Of a stretch of 64,000 bases of DNA, positions 22,815 through 35,040 are shown piece by piece. Each line of letters opens with the position of its first letter. Position 1 is the stretch's first letter. The position numbers and the translations under genes were made by a program. Below the pieces are notes generated by a model. It ran no database searches. It saw nothing but the letters and a program-made list of their open reading frames with translations, and was not told the DNA's origin. Location of the stretch: contig ML677334.1 of assembly GCA_007922305.1 (NCBI GenBank), forward strand, positions 55,161,720-55,225,719. The letters run 5' to 3'. Origin of the DNA: Dermatemys mawii (taxonomy: Eukaryota; Chordata; Testudines; Dermatemydidae).

Positions 22815-24508
22815 AAATTAAAATCACAAATAATTTATTCTTCCTTTAGAGTTGATGGAGTACAGTTTTAAATAGCAATGAAGTACACAGCGGTGGAAAA
22901 TTGGCACAGAACCTACAAGCATTTCATTCATAATAATGCTCCTCATGCGTTATCTGTTCAAACCTTGATGTGCATTTTCTACCCATCAACTTTAAGCTTA
23001 AAAATAAAAGTTCTGCCTTTAAAAACAATGGACAAATTGAAATTTTTGTTTTTTATGTATGTTTCACTCATTCAAATACTATGTATTATAATTGCTTTCT
23101 CCCTGTTAAAACATCATGGCCAATTGTGAAAAAACTATTATACTCCTGGGCTAATTTCTTTTTAAGTGATGTCCTTCATAAAGGTTGCCAAGAAGTCCTG
23201 AATGCATGTATCCTTGCACAATAGAATATCCCTTCACATCTCTGAACTACAGTCGCAGGATGGTCTCAAAACCAATTTGTCTACTACGCTATTTGTCAGT
23301 GTGCTGCCTCTATCTCACATGCAACACTATAAGCATCAATGCAGTTCACAACAAAATTTGGCATTTACCTCACCAGCAGGTTTATATGTGAAAATCTAAA
23401 ATATATGGTGGTCTCATATTAACCAGTAAGAAAAATGGATACACACAAAAAATGCCCCCTTTCTAAAAGGTATTAATTCCCAGTTAAGAAAGTTTAGATA
23501 GAGGTTTACAAATTCTTCTATGCTAGTTTGTTTCGTACATATTATCCAACTAAAAGTTAAAATACTCTTATACAATACAGTTTGACCTGTCTTCAGTATT
23601 AGTCTTTTAATTCTTTGCATATTCAAACCAGGTAAAATTCACATTGTCATATTCTTTGTTACTGCAATTAGAAAGGGATTATGGCTTGGTTTATGTTAAA
23701 CTGTGACAAAACACCTACAGTTTGAACAGTTTTTCTGGATACCAAACCACATTGCAAAAAACTTGTCAAACTACATTAGAAACCATCTTTACAAAAATGC
23801 TTCACTCAGAAAAATTGAAAAGCTTAAAAAATTAATTCTTTGAACAAGACTATATCATATCATTCTTGATTACCTTCCTGTTTAGGTAACTAGGATTCAA
23901 TTCTTTGTACAAGAGCCTATCGGTAATGTACAGTATCTTATGTCTGTATTCACCTTTATTATACACCATTTTGAGACCAACACAATCAAGCATTTACCAT
24001 GCCCCATCCATATTAACAGCAGATTTTTGATCCTGCCCAGTGAGTAGTGTACTGTCTTGCATATTCACCACATGAAAAACATAATATACAAAATATTGCT
24101 GCTGTAAAAGTGTACATTTCCCCCTTCCCCTTACAAAAGAATTTGTGGAAAAAATATTAAATTCCCATAACCTTCATAAACATACAAAGCTGTTCACGCC
24201 TTTCAGTCTGTAACAGTCTGTTTGATGCACAGTTCCAAAGTCACTGAAAACTGGTTATGTCAATGCATTTTCTGTCCAATATTGCCACCTAGAGTATAGA
24301 TGTGAAATCAGAGTTTTTGAGAGGCTACAGCCTTTTATAACTAGCCCATAAAGACGGTATATTGTAAAACAGCCATTTATCCACAATATTTTTCCAAAAG
24401 CAAGATGGAATGGGAGATTCTCTTCACAGGGAGATCTTCACAGGGAGATGTCCACAGTGCTGAGGAGACAATATGGCTGCTAATAGATACTGGAATGTAA
24501 GTACTTTT
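22815..24508 (-). other. SS18: SS18 3' UTR (predicted)
   Basis: The stop codon of the last SS18 exon is at 24509-24511. No recognisable transposon breaks the AT-rich sequence downstream (toward lower coordinates) until about 22.8 kb. An AATAAA on the minus strand at 22839-22834 would place the poly(A) site near 22815, giving a UTR of about 1.7 kb. Another AATAAA at 23960-23955 could give a shorter form. The exact end is inferred, not shown. Confidence 0.5.
22834..22839 (-). terminator. SS18: candidate SS18 polyadenylation signal
   Basis: Canonical AATAAA on the minus strand (TTTATT on the plus strand), about 1.67 kb after the SS18 stop codon. Choice among several AATAAA motifs is tentative. 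Confidence 0.4.
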
Positions 24509-24535
24509 TCACTGCTGATAGTTTCCATATTGCCC
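24509..24535 (-). CDS. SS18: SS18 exon 11, coding end
   Basis: The exon encodes GQYGNYQQ and a TGA stop. The acceptor is TTTAG at 24540-24536, giving phase 0 after exon 10. These eight residues are the invariant end of SS18 and the part replaced by SSX sequence in human synovial sarcoma fusions (established knowledge). It is too short to be found by ORF length and was located from the expected peptide. Intron 10 before it is about 3.9 kb. The match and phase make the call firm. Confidence 0.93.
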   Translation of the reverse strand, partial: GQYGNYQQ

Positions 24536-24977
24536 CTAAAAATAAATTTAAAAATATGATTAGATAATTATTTTGTTTTTATACAGTAAAAGTTGAAACA
24601 AGGCAGTATCCAAAACAGTCATGCTACTAAGAATCAAAACACACCTGAATACATTCATTTTATTGATATACATGGTATAGTGTTTCATCTCAGAAGTTCT
24701 CTAAATTCGTCTGTAAATTACAATGCTCATTATATGTTTATGGCCTGGAGTTTAATTCTGTCTGAACAATTTTTCTTGAATTGGTATCGATAATTAATAA
24801 AAGATTAAATAAGAGACATTAAAAATTTAAGTCAGATTATGGTAAAACTGTCTAACAAAGAACACAATAGAAAGGTTGAATACTAAACTGGAATTTGAGC
24901 AGCACTGCAAGAATTAAATTACATACAAAAGCACAGGAATTCAAAGTTAAGGTATCCACTCAGCCTTTAACTCGTAA

Positions 24978-25387
24978 CTATTGTCCACATATTTTCAGAG
25001 CACCATAGAATAGACACAAAAATCTGTGTGCGATCCAAGGCACATCTAAGCAACCATAAAGATGTAGATGGCCAACTTGTCCTACAGGAAAAACAGAATC
25101 GCAGGACCAAGTTTCATCTAAACCATCTCTGACAGGTTTGTGTAACCTGCTCTTAAAAATCCCCAATGAGGGAGATTTCACAACAATCCCGGGCAATTTG
25201 TTCCAGTGCTTAAGCACCCTGAGAGTTAGGAAGTTTTTCCTAATGTCCAACCTAAACCACCCTTGCTACAGTTTAAGCCTATTGCTTCCTGTCCTACCCT
25301 CAGAGGTTAAGAACAACAATTTTTCTCCCTCCTCCTTGTAACAATCTTTTATGCACTTGAAAACTGCTATCATGTCCCCTCTCAGGG
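24978..25387 (-). mobile_element. CR1 LINE 3' region
   Basis: On the minus strand an open segment (25250 down to 24978) encodes DIRKNFLTLRVLKHWNKLPG, then SPSLGIFKSRLHKPVRDGL, the end of CR1 ORF2. Upstream DNA reads AGAGGGGACATGATAGCAGT and AGGAGGGAGAAAAATTGTTG, standard CR1 wording. Sense-oriented with respect to SS18. Confidence 0.75.
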
Positions 25388-26165
25388 CAGGTCTACACCA
25401 GAAGTGCTACACTGGTGCAGTTGTCTCTGTAGCACGTCTGGTGAAGACACACTATGCCAGGGGTTGCAAAATTGCATGGAGGGTCAGATATGGAAGGCTG
25501 TGCCTCCCCAAACAACCTGGCTCCACCCCCTTACGCCTTCCCACTTCCCACCCCCTGACTGACCCCCTCAGAATCCCCGACCCATCCAACCCCCACCACT
25601 CCTGTCCCCTGACCATCCCCTCCCAAGACCCCCGCTACCCAACCGCCACCCTGCCCTGACCCCTATCCACCCCCCGACAGACCTCCAGGACTCCCATGCC
25701 CCATTCAACCCCATCTGCTCCCATACTACCCTCTGGGACTCCCCACCCAGTTATGCAACCCCCCAGCTCCAGCCCCCTTACCATGCCACTCAGTAGTGTG
25801 TCTGGCAACTGCGTGAAGCCAGACATGCTGCCCCGCCCTCCAGAGTGCTGCCCGCAGGGCACACTGAGGCTCTGGGGGAGATGTGGCGGTGGGGCCAGCA
25901 AGCAGCCTCCCTGGCTGGGAGCTCAGGCAAGCCAGACAGGATGAGCCAGATGTGGCCCAAGGGCCATAGTTTGCCCATCCCTGCTGTATGCCAATAGGAG
26001 AGAGCTCTCTGACCAGCATAATTACCCCACCTGCACGAGAGGTGGAATCTATGTTGGCAGGAGAACTTCTCCTTCTGACACAGTGCGAGAGTGGACAGCG
26101 CTTAGTTCACTATAACTTGAGTCGCTCATGGGGTGTCACCCCTCAATCCCACCAAGGTAATGCAG
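25388..26165. repeat. composite repeat (TCTACAC-type MITE) split by a hAT element
   Basis: The outer repeat runs from GGCAGGTCTACACCAGAAGT at 25387 to 25457 and resumes at about 25984 with CAATAGGAGAGAGCTCTCTG, then ACAGCGCTTAGTTCACTATA. The hAT element at 25458-25983 sits inside it. The outer limits are approximate. Confidence 0.5.
25458..25983. mobile_element. non-autonomous hAT-type element
   Basis: The left end is CAGGGGTTGC and the right end reads GCCATAGTTTGCCCATCCCTG. They are flanked by CACTATGC (25450-25457) and CTGTATGC (25984-25991), a 6/8 match. The interior is C-rich on the plus strand (runs of CCCCTGACC-like text). It belongs to the same family as the elements at 27041, 47220 and 62290. 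Confidence 0.6.
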
Positions 26166-27040
26166 CATAAAACATTTCTGATAATGCCAGCATTATCTTA
26201 GATTGTTTCTTTCACCATAAAACACTGCTTATCCACAGGTGGTGTTTTTCAGGGCAGCTATCAAAACAGAGCTCAAATAGCACAGTTCCTAAGGGAATAG
26301 TGCTATTGGGTATTGGATTATTCAAGAAACCGGAGGACTAGAACCTTTGCAGAGGGAGGAAAGTTATCCCTGGCCCACACCAGAATGATCTGTAGGAAAT
26401 TCAACAAATTAAAACTTCTTTTCCCCTCTGTTCCCCCTCCCTCTCTCTACGCATTTTTCTTTGCCTACTTCTTGCATGAACTGTGGCCCTTCATACATCA
26501 AATTATTTTTTTAAGACTTGGGGCTAAAAAGTAGTTGCACTTCTCAGGTAACCAAGTTTAACAGGTTTTGTTGCCGCCTTCCACACCCTGCCCCCTCCCC
26601 CATTTTTAACATATTTGTGTACAGAAAGAAATCTCTTCTCCCTGAAGGTACTCTAGCCACCGTTTCTCATGGGAAATATGTTTTTCTTGCTCAAAGTCTA
26701 AATAGTTGCTTATGGACAAATTATTAAGATTTTATTGTTAAAAAATCCTATCTGTGTAGTAATATATATTCAATCATAATGTCCAGCTTCCTTATGCCCA
26801 GGAGAGTAAAGGCCTCTATTTTAATAAAGTTTACAATATAACATTCAGAGAGATATTAGGCAACATTTGCTGTTCTGTAGCTTGTAACACACAAAGGAGA
26901 AAATTCTGTACTCTATGTCTAATCTTAATAACTAGGCATATGTACAAGGAACAGAGAGAAAGGAATCAATTCTCCTTTCTCCATGGGCATTAAGCAACTG
27001 CTGAGCCACTCTGGTCCAATGGCTGGAATAGTCTCTACAG

Positions 27041-27832
27041 CAGGGGTGGGCAAACTTTTTGGCCTGAGGGCCACATCAGGGTTGAAAACTTGTATGGAGG
27101 GCCGGGTCAGGGAAGGCTGTGCCTCTGCAAACAGCCTGGCTCCGCCCCCTATCTGACCCCCCTCCCACTTCCCGCCCTGACTGCCCCCCTTAGAATCCCA
27201 TTCAACCCCCCTTTATCCTCTCCCGAGACTCCCCTACCCTAATCCCCTCCCACAATCTAATCCCCTCTGCTCCTTGTCCCCTGACTGTCCCCTCCAGAGA
27301 CCCCACATATTAACTGCCCCCCCCCCAGAACCCTACGCCCTTCTCAACTCCCCCTGCTCCCTCTCCCCTGACCCCTGTCCACACCTCCACACCCTGACAG
27401 ACCCACCCCAGGACTCCCATGCCCCATCTAACCTCCCCCTCTGATCCCCGTCCCCTGACCCACCCCCGCCCAGAACCTCCATCCCATCCAAAGAGCCCCT
27501 CTCCCCTGACTGCCCCGGGATTCCCTGCCCCTTAACCAAAGCCCCCCACTCTCCCAGCCGCACCCCCTTACCACACTGGTGGCCTGGCCGCTACACCACT
27601 CTTCCAGAGGAGCAGACAGCCCTGCACAACGCGTTGAGGCTCCGGGAGAGCAGGGGAAGGGCCAGCAGCAACCTCCTCCGCCAGGAGCTCAATTCAGCTG
27701 CGCTGAGCTCCAGAAGGGCAGAGAAGGCGGGGGCGGGCCAGGAGCAGCCTCCCCCACCGAAGCTCAGGCAGGCCAGTCAAGATGGTCTCACAGGCCAGAT
27801 CTGGCCCATGGGCCGTAGTTTGCCAACCCCTG
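27041..27832. mobile_element. non-autonomous hAT-type element
   Basis: Terminal inverted repeats CAGGGGTGGGCAAACTTTTT and, on the right, GTAGTTTGCCAACCCCTG. They are bounded by CTCTACAG (27033-27040) and CTCTATAG (27833-27840), a 7/8 match to an 8-bp duplication. The interior is C-rich DNA; ORFs inside it are compositional. Confidence 0.75.
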
Positions 27833-28422
27833 CTCTATAGGCTCTTACTCAGCTTCCTGGAGATCCTCTGGCGCTGTACCTTCTCCCCTCCCCTGTTCCC
27901 TGGTACACTGCCATGCAAGGAACCAGTACAAACTGAGGCTTACCGTCTGCATGGGTCCCTCCCAACATCTATCCCAACAGAATTACACTGCTTGGGCAGG
28001 AAAGTGCCCTTTGCAGCTGTCAAGGAGCGGGGCTGGATTTGCCCCTAAGGGAATACTTTAAAAAAAAAAAAAAAATCATTCAGCACATTCAATACAGAGC
28101 AATAATAAAATGTGACCCTGCAAGATGCTTACTACCCTCAACTTCCTCTCATCACTAGGCTAAAATGGTTCACATTAATTTTGATACAATGGTGAGCTGT
28201 TTATAACACACTATCTTTGCAAAGTGTAGTATAGTCTGGCCAGATGAGAAAAGAATGATATAGACTAATCAATTCCCCTAGCTGTACGTCAATAACTCCA
28301 ATGGAAAAAAGAGCTATGAGAATTGCATAATTCCATTCAGAGGAGACAATACCCCATATTCATTAATAAAACAGTAAAATGAACACACAAGAATTAGTAC
28401 ATTTTACTAAACAAAGTTGTAC

Positions 28423-28556
28423 CTGGTCATATCCATAAGGCCTCTGTTGTGGTGGCTGTGGTGGTCCAGGCTGTGTAGGCCTATATGCGGCATACTGCTG
28501 GCCTTGCCCTTGTGGATAGTTAGGATACTGAGGTCCTGGACCACTCTGTGAAGGAC
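28423..28556 (-). CDS. SS18: SS18 exon 10
   Basis: The 134-nt exon (acceptor TTTGCAG, donor CAG|GT) encodes the distal part of the QPGY transactivation domain: PSQSGPGPQYPNYPQGQGQQ, then YAAYRPTQPGPPQPPQQRPY and GYDQ. It begins with two bases completing a split Gly codon and ends in phase 0. Compared with human SS18 as I recall it, SQGG is SQSG and QYGG is QYAA. The QPGY domain is rich in Q, P, G and Y and mediates coactivation and condensate formation in BAF complexes. Human fusion breakpoints usually lie just after this exon. Confidence 0.95.
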
Positions 28557-30442
28557 CTGCAAATCATTAAAACAAATCAAAAAAGGGGAGGGGTGAAGAA
28601 CAGAATGGTAAAAATACTGCATGATACAACTAGGAACACACCAAGGAAATACTACCATTTCTTAACAGGCTTAAAATAGCTCAATACCAAATACAATACC
28701 AATACAGAGAGTTACATTCTTTGGTGCCTGCCACTGGATCCCCTGAAGACCAGATAAAGCCATAAAGTTCTACAACTAATGAAAGGATGCTTGCTCTTAC
28801 ACAAACAGGCAGATCTGGTACTGGAGCAAAATGGGACTTGTACAGACAGTAACTTGATTCAGTGCTGACAAGTGCACATTTTACCTAATCTCGTTGGTCA
28901 CCGAGCAGCCATTAAATGGTAACAAATTTGGTAACTCTGGATCTGTAAGAGGTTTAAAGTGATGACCTTGAGGATAAAATCTCCATATTCCATAACCATT
29001 CTCCTCAGGCATCAAATCCACCTTAGCTATGCTGCTTCAGCTCTCTGTGCTTCTCCTGGAGTGGGACAGAGCCTTGAAGATTCATAATAATTACTGGGAC
29101 TCTGATTGCAAATAATTGATTTTTTTTCAAATTAATGAGTAAGCAGATAAATATTAAGTAAAGCATGGATACTACATTCCAAAATGTACTTTCTTCATCT
29201 CACAAGTGTAGTTTTTTATTTATGATAATTCTTTACAGTTTACTAGTAAATGTTCATAAGAGATTTTGTAAAAAAGAGTTAAATATATTAAGTTTTCATT
29301 ATCTGCTTAAGAAACTGTAATTGAAAAGTGAGCTAGTTTGGGTGTGCAAATCATGGTGTGGGGGGATCAGCAGTTCTATTGTATTTGTTTCACCTCTTTC
29401 TTCTAGTGTTTTTATTCTAAACCCCAGATTTTCAAAATGGGTGTATGGAAAAAAAGAGTCAAACTTGTCAGATTTTATTTATTTACTTTTTTATTGCTCT
29501 GGGTTCACATACAAATATCTGAAAACTATAACACTCCATCCTAACTTCAAAAAGAAACACTCTCAAATCTAACTAGATCCTTTACAAAGCACTATCACCA
29601 ACCCAATTAGGTCAGATGTGAAACTAGTATTTACACGCACAATCATGGTTGCATATACAATCTCACATACAACTTATGGGACTGGTTTTTACTGTCTCAT
29701 TTTGAGAGGATGTTTATTTTAAGATGAATGTGTAACTCTTTTTACAGTATGAAAGCAAGGACAATTTAAAATCTGTAGTATGCTCTGTTCTGATTCAAAA
29801 TCTTCAGAAAAAAACCCATATGCATTCTGTGCTCCTTGGTATGGAACACGTCCTTGAATCTAAGGGGTTAACGTTCCTAACAATAATAATGTGGTTTCCC
29901 AATGCTACCATAGATTAGCGTTCGGAAATTCTCAATAATAGCACAAAATTATCTCTTGAGACTATAACTGTGCAAGTAATTTTTGGTACAAAAGTGGTAT
30001 AATATCATCAGAGAAAGCAAGAACTTAATGATCCAAACTCAACTCTAGTAAATAAATGTTAAGTGAGAGTCTATGCTGAGACTCTAAGATGTGGAATACA
30101 GAACTGGAAGCCCAGCAGCACAGGGAGTTAAGATAGCTTTATGGGGTTAAGATAGCTATCTTTGTGCTCTCCTGATCCTAGGCTCCGGTACAGACTGGAA
30201 AGGTGCCCAGTATAGCATAGCTCTGGGACCCGCCTAAGTTACATACATACCTTTCCTGTGGGCCACACCACAGCCTAGAATCTCTGCAGTGTTATGTGCT
30301 GCCCCAACATCCCTTCAGGAAGCTGATTTTAGGTCCCTTTATATTGGTCTAGCCATTTCATCATGATAAAGGGGCTGTAGCAGAGATGAGGATCTCACCC
30401 ATAGTCTTTCTTGTAAGAACTAGCTTGTTGTCAGCTACTTAC

Positions 30443-30565
30443 CATAACCCTGCTGTTGTCCTGGATAACCTTGCTGGCCTGTGTACTGCTGCTGTTGTGG
30501 AGGGTAACCTTGCTGCTGAGGAGGTCCTTGATATGCATCTTGCTGCTGACCATACTGCGAGTTTC
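30443..30565 (-). CDS. SS18: SS18 exon 9
   Basis: The 123-nt exon (acceptor TTTTGCAG, donor ATG|GTAAGT) encodes NSQYGQQQDAYQGPPQQQGY, then PPQQQQYTGQQGYPGQQQGY. It is the most Gln-rich part of the QPGY domain with repeated QQGYP units. Phase is 1 at both ends, so the exon can be joined to exon 7 or exon 8 without frameshift. Small substitutions relative to human (QYTG for QYPG) are typical of orthologue drift. Confidence 0.95.
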
Positions 30566-30933
30566 CTGCAAAACGGTTGCAAGAAAAAATACCAATTAAA
30601 GTTGTTTACTACATTTCTGTTTTTCTCTAAGATGACAGCCAACAACACATGAACAAAATGAAAATGCAATCTTGATTTCAAAACTTAATAAAACAAAGAA
30701 ACTCAAACCAAACAGAAGGAATTCAGCCAAACAAACTGCAGTTAGAGCCAAATTTGCAAGGTTGAACTGCAGCTTTTTCAGCATCTCTGCCAAACAAGCT
30801 GTACATTTACTGGAACATCACAGTCATAAGATCATGACTATGCTAAATAAAATAAAAAAAGACAAAATTAAAGACATCTACGAGAGCACAGACTAGCTAC
30901 ACAAGATCAGCAAGCTGTTTCCTAATCGCACTA

Positions 30934-31020
30934 TATTTATATATATACATACATATATATATATATATACACATATATATACACACACAAAAAAATATAT
31001 ATATATATATACACACACAA
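30934..31020. repeat. TA/CA microsatellite in SS18 intron 8
   Basis: Alternating TA, TACA and CACA tracts (for example TATATATATATATACACATA) span about 85 bp, 300 bp upstream (lower coordinates) of exon 8. It is likely length-polymorphic. Confidence 0.85.
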
Positions 31021-31321
31021 ATGAACCAATGGATTTATGTTTAAATAAAAAAATTCCATTGGAAAAAAAAAGTTCTCTAACAGTGTTTTAGTCATATTAC
31101 TGTTGTTAGAAATGGCAAATTATGGTTATATATTTTAGATGTTTGCAAGAAATTATTTTGAATGCTTCAAGTTCCCTGCAATTTTCAAGACAGCCAGCAA
31201 CTAGTATTCTACAAGAGCTTTGCATGGGTATAAATTGTTTTGTGCAAGAATTTTCGTTCCCATAGGAGGTGGGGGAGAAAAGGGAATGTATGTGCGTATG
31301 TGTGTGAAGGTATATAGATAC

Positions 31322-31414
31322 CTCCTTCGTAGTAATGTTGTGAGGAATCCTCATAAGGCCTATCGTAGCCTTGTTCAGGATACGACGGTTGCTGATAACC
31401 GTAATCATTATGAC
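31322..31414 (-). CDS. SS18: SS18 exon 8 (alternatively spliced in human)
   Basis: The 93-nt exon encodes 31 residues including HNDYGYQQPSYPEQGYDRPY and EDSSQHYYEG, identical to human as far as I recall. Length is a multiple of three with the same phase on both sides, so it can be skipped cleanly. In human the short SS18 isoform lacks exactly these residues (295-325). The donor is GAG|GTATCT, weaker than the GTAAGT donors of exons 4, 6 and 9, which fits regulated inclusion. That this animal skips it is inference. Confidence 0.95.
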
Positions 31415-33740
31415 CTACATCAATTCGACAAGAGACAGGAAGAAACGTTAATGGCCTCTGAGTGAAAACCCTAAAAATATTTCATCTTTCAGAAAAATCA
31501 AAAAAAGAGTCAACTGGAAATACATAAAAAAGATTTTTCAATTGTATTAGCCAAAGATTTACCAATATGATTTCCTTTCATATTGAATTAACATGTGACA
31601 GGGAACAAAAGCTTAATGCACTAGTTTTAGCAACATCACAGCAAGGGATGGTCTTAAGCTTCTGATAATCTTTGTTGGTGGGAAAAAGTACTTTATCTTT
31701 TATTTTAAAAAAATGAAAGCATTTAGGCCTTTCACATGTAAATAACCTGAATTAAATTAGAATGAACAAAGGAAGCAATTATCATACTTTGTCTAACACC
31801 TGTTCGGCTGATCTACAATTCAAAAGCATATGCTAAAAGCAGTGTGAAATATAACAAAGCTCAATGAAGTTATGAATCATAATTTTATAGTAAATTTTGC
31901 TCTGAAGCGTCAAAAGAAAAACTTCTCAAGGCTGATTTTTCCCCCTCACAAACATCATTCCTAGCAATCTTAAGAAGACATTTTCCCTGGAGAATCTCAT
32001 TCATCAGCACAATCATTGAAAAAGAAGATTTAAATTTCAGAGGCTATGGGCCCCTCTGGCTTAGGAACCATAACATGAGAAAAATACCCTACCTGTTTGT
32101 TGTTTTAAGACCCAATATATTTCTCCTGCAGATTAATAAAATGTACTACAGCATAGTGTCCTCTTGTGAAACTCAAATCATGAGAACAAGCTTTCATTTT
32201 GATAAAATTTTAGCATAGATTTTATCAAAGTGCCTAAATAAGGCAGAGAGCAAGAAGTTCTAAAAATAAATGGTTTTTTGGTACAAATGAAGAACTAAAC
32301 ACAGTCTTCTTAAAAATTGACTCTGATGCTCCTACATCATTATGAGTATACATTTTTATAGATTATTATTTTAACATATCCACTGCTGTTTAACAATAAT
32401 ACTTGCTGAAGTTAACAGAATATGGTGGATCCTTCGAAATTCATCTATACTGCCATATAATTTTAACTGATAATGTTCAACCTAATGCATTAAATGCATG
32501 AATTATCTTTAACTATTTGAAAGTTATGAAAGTCATACAGCTAACTCTCTTTTGTATAGAGTAAATGAAGTCATGTGTATAACACAATACAAGCTCCAGA
32601 ATTAAGACTTATGTTATGATTTAACATTGTCTTTGAAGGTACAAAAATGAAAATCTGATGCTTATGCTTATATATAATAGCTTTAGGCCTGGCTAAAATA
32701 TTGGTTTACAAAAAATAAAAACTTTAAATTCAAATAAATAATTCAATTCAATTAATATTTACAAATTTTGCTCTGAACTGCTGATAGGATTTGGGGTTTA
32801 TGGAGCTATGCATGTTTTTAAAATTGTTACTATTATCATGTTCCTAGGACTTTACAAAACACATCATTAAGTGGCAAGCAGATATCACAATAGCTATGAG
32901 CCAGCCAATATTTTCCCACAACTAGTTTGTTCACCCACCCTCTCCCTAAGCAAAACAAAAACAAATTAAAAAAGGAACCCTATCTTCTAATGTACAGTAT
33001 AATCCTGATTCCCCTTGTTCAAATACACTATATACAGATCTCTTACTTCAAAGAGGAAAAAGGACTGATTTGTGTAATATTAATTTAGAGTTGGATCCTG
33101 AGAGCATTGAGAGAATCCCACAGGACCATGCCTTTCAACAGACAAGCTCCTCAGGGCCAGGACTATCTTATGCCCTTATCAAACAGTATGTATGCTTAAG
33201 GCCCACACCACAGCAGCAACAAAACATTTGTGCAATTTGGTCTTAAAATCAAAAATAAATTATGTTATAGGATAAGATCATAAAAAACCAAAACATTATG
33301 CTTATAAGCAAGTTTTTTTATTTCTGTATACTAGCTATAAAAAGAATATATTACTCTGCCTCTTTATACACATACAACATCATAAAGCAGATGTGTAACA
33401 TGACTGCTTTAATTCAGATCAGCTATTCTACATACACTGAAGAACACTCCATACGTGTAGCTAAATGAGAGGATTCTCATTATAGAACATGAAAGCCAAT
33501 ATTAGGGTGTCAAAGTAAAAGCATTACAAATGATGTACTTCGAGCAAGCTATAAAATTAGTTCTCTTCAGCATCCTAAATTATAGCAACAATTCTGAATT
33601 TAGAAGCGTTTATAAAACAAGATCTGTTATGGTGATCACTTACTAACTATTTTCACCCTATCCTATAGTTTTTGAGTAGTTTTCTACATTGATATTGGGC
33701 AGGTATAGAAAATGGGAAAGTTAACATTGTGAGAGATTAC

Positions 33741-33845
33741 CATCAGGGTAATATTGCTGGTTCATGCCTTCTGGAGGACCTTGTCCACCATGACTGTATT
33801 GGTCCCCATAATAGTCTTCCTGGCCTGAGTACTGCTGTGGTGGGC
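33741..33845 (-). CDS. SS18: SS18 exon 7
   Basis: The 105-nt exon (acceptor TTTTTCAG, donor GATG|GTAATC) encodes PPQQYSGQEDYYGDQYSHGG, then QGPPEGMNQQYYPDG, which appears identical to human SS18. It belongs to the QPGY domain, with tyrosines spaced in polar, low-complexity sequence. Both ends are in phase 1. Confidence 0.95.
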
Positions 33846-34838
33846 CTGAAAAACCACAACCAGTCAATATGTAAGTATCTTGTTTTCTCTGTTAACAAGC
33901 TTGCTAATTTTTGGTTTTAGTATGAGAAATGTTTCTCAAATGTACTCCCCACCCACCCTGTTGCATTTCAGACAATATATTGAATCTACTTGCTCGACTG
34001 CACTAGACTCCATAGCATATACAGTAGAATCTCAGAGTTACGAACACCTCAAGAATGGAGGTTGTTCTTAATTCTGAAATGTTCATAACTCTGAACAAAA
34101 CATTATGGTGGTTCTTTCAAACTTTTACAACTGAACATTGACATAATACAGCTTTGAAACTTTACTATGCAGAAGAAAAATGCTGCTTTCCCTTTATTTT
34201 TTAGTTAACACAGTACTGTATTTGCCTCTGCTGCTGTCTGATTGTGTACTTCTGGTTCCAAATGAGGTGTGTGATTGACTGATCATTTTGTAACTCTGAA
34301 GTTCTACTGTATGTGAATCTAGCTCAGAGTTCATTTTAAGAACACATGTAAAACAGCAACAGCGCTCAGCTATGCATCAAGAAAAATACAAACTCTCTTT
34401 TAAAAAGGACTACAGTTTAGAAAAAAAAATTACAAGATTCTGGAATATAATTAATTTTCCTCTAGTGGTTGAGCAATTTTTAGAACCAAATGGGTTATTT
34501 AATTATTTTCCATACATATCAAACTTTTGTGACAACAAATTGAATTCTACTTCTTCATACAGCAGGTTCTCTGGGGTGTAAACTTTTTGGATACCCTTTT
34601 TATTCAGAAATGAGCTTGAAACAAAAGAGATATAAATCTCAAAATTCATGTCCAAACTAGTAACTTTTCTGCTGCAAGAGCTACCTTTAAGGAGGAAAAA
34701 ATATGCTGGAGGCAAAGAAACCTGAAATTGTGCACATAGCAATTTGGTTCAAATATGATATAGATAAAAAAACTATATATAAAAATTTCCAAGATGGTTA
34801 TTTTAAACTAATCGGAGGATTTCAGTGTAGAGACTTAC
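33846..34838 (-). other. SS18: SS18 intron 6
   Basis: A 1.0-kb intron between exons 6 and 7. It contains one Tigger-like MITE (34022-34309) and otherwise no recognised feature. Confidence 0.9.
34022..34309. mobile_element. Tigger-like MITE, copy 1
   Basis: Left end CAGTAGAATCTCAGAGTTAC and right end GTAACTCTGAAGTTCTACTG are inverted repeats, flanked by TA at 34020-34021 and 34310-34311. The 288-bp unit has no coding capacity. A second copy in opposite orientation is at 60482-60792. Confidence 0.8.
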
Positions 34839-35009
34839 CTTGCTGTGGTGGTCTATATGGAGGAATCTGTCTCTGACCCATCATGTGATTTCCTTGGTTA
34901 ACTTGGCCCATCATTCCCATTGGAGGCTGCTGTCCCTGGTAATGTTGCCCACCTCCCTGTGGCATATTATATTGCTGGGAAGGAGGTGGCTGCTGGTGCA
35001 TCATTGGAC
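34839..35009 (-). CDS. SS18: SS18 exon 6
   Basis: The 171-nt exon (acceptor CTCTACAG after a T-rich tract, donor CAAG|GTAAGT) encodes PMMHQQPPPSQQYNMPQGGG, then QHYQGQQPPMGMMGQVNQGN and HMMGQRQIPPYRPPQQ. There is one more proline than in human (PPPS for PPS). It marks the start of the QPGY domain (human residues about 203-259). The intronic sequence just upstream of the acceptor has a partial second copy at about 36.8 kb. Confidence 0.95.
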
Positions 35010-35040
35010 CTGTAGAGGGAAAAAAAAGTAACTATAATGT

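Larger units (their letters stand above)
24536..28422 (-). other. SS18: SS18 intron 10
   Basis: A 3.9-kb intron. It contains a CR1 fragment, a composite TCTACAC-type repeat with a nested hAT element, and a second hAT element (listed separately). No extra exon was recognised. Confidence 0.9.
28557..33740 (-). other. SS18: SS18 introns 9, 8 and 7
   Basis: Intron 9 (28557-30442), intron 8 (30566-31321) and intron 7 (31415-33740) flank exons 9 and 8. They are AT-rich and nearly free of recognisable transposons, in contrast to introns 10, 5, 4 and 3. Exons 9 and 8 themselves, which lie inside this span, are listed separately. Confidence 0.85.

Noticed and set aside
25351..25944. Overlapping proline- and alanine-rich ORFs on both strands
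   Set aside because: They are translations of the C-rich interior of a hAT-type element.
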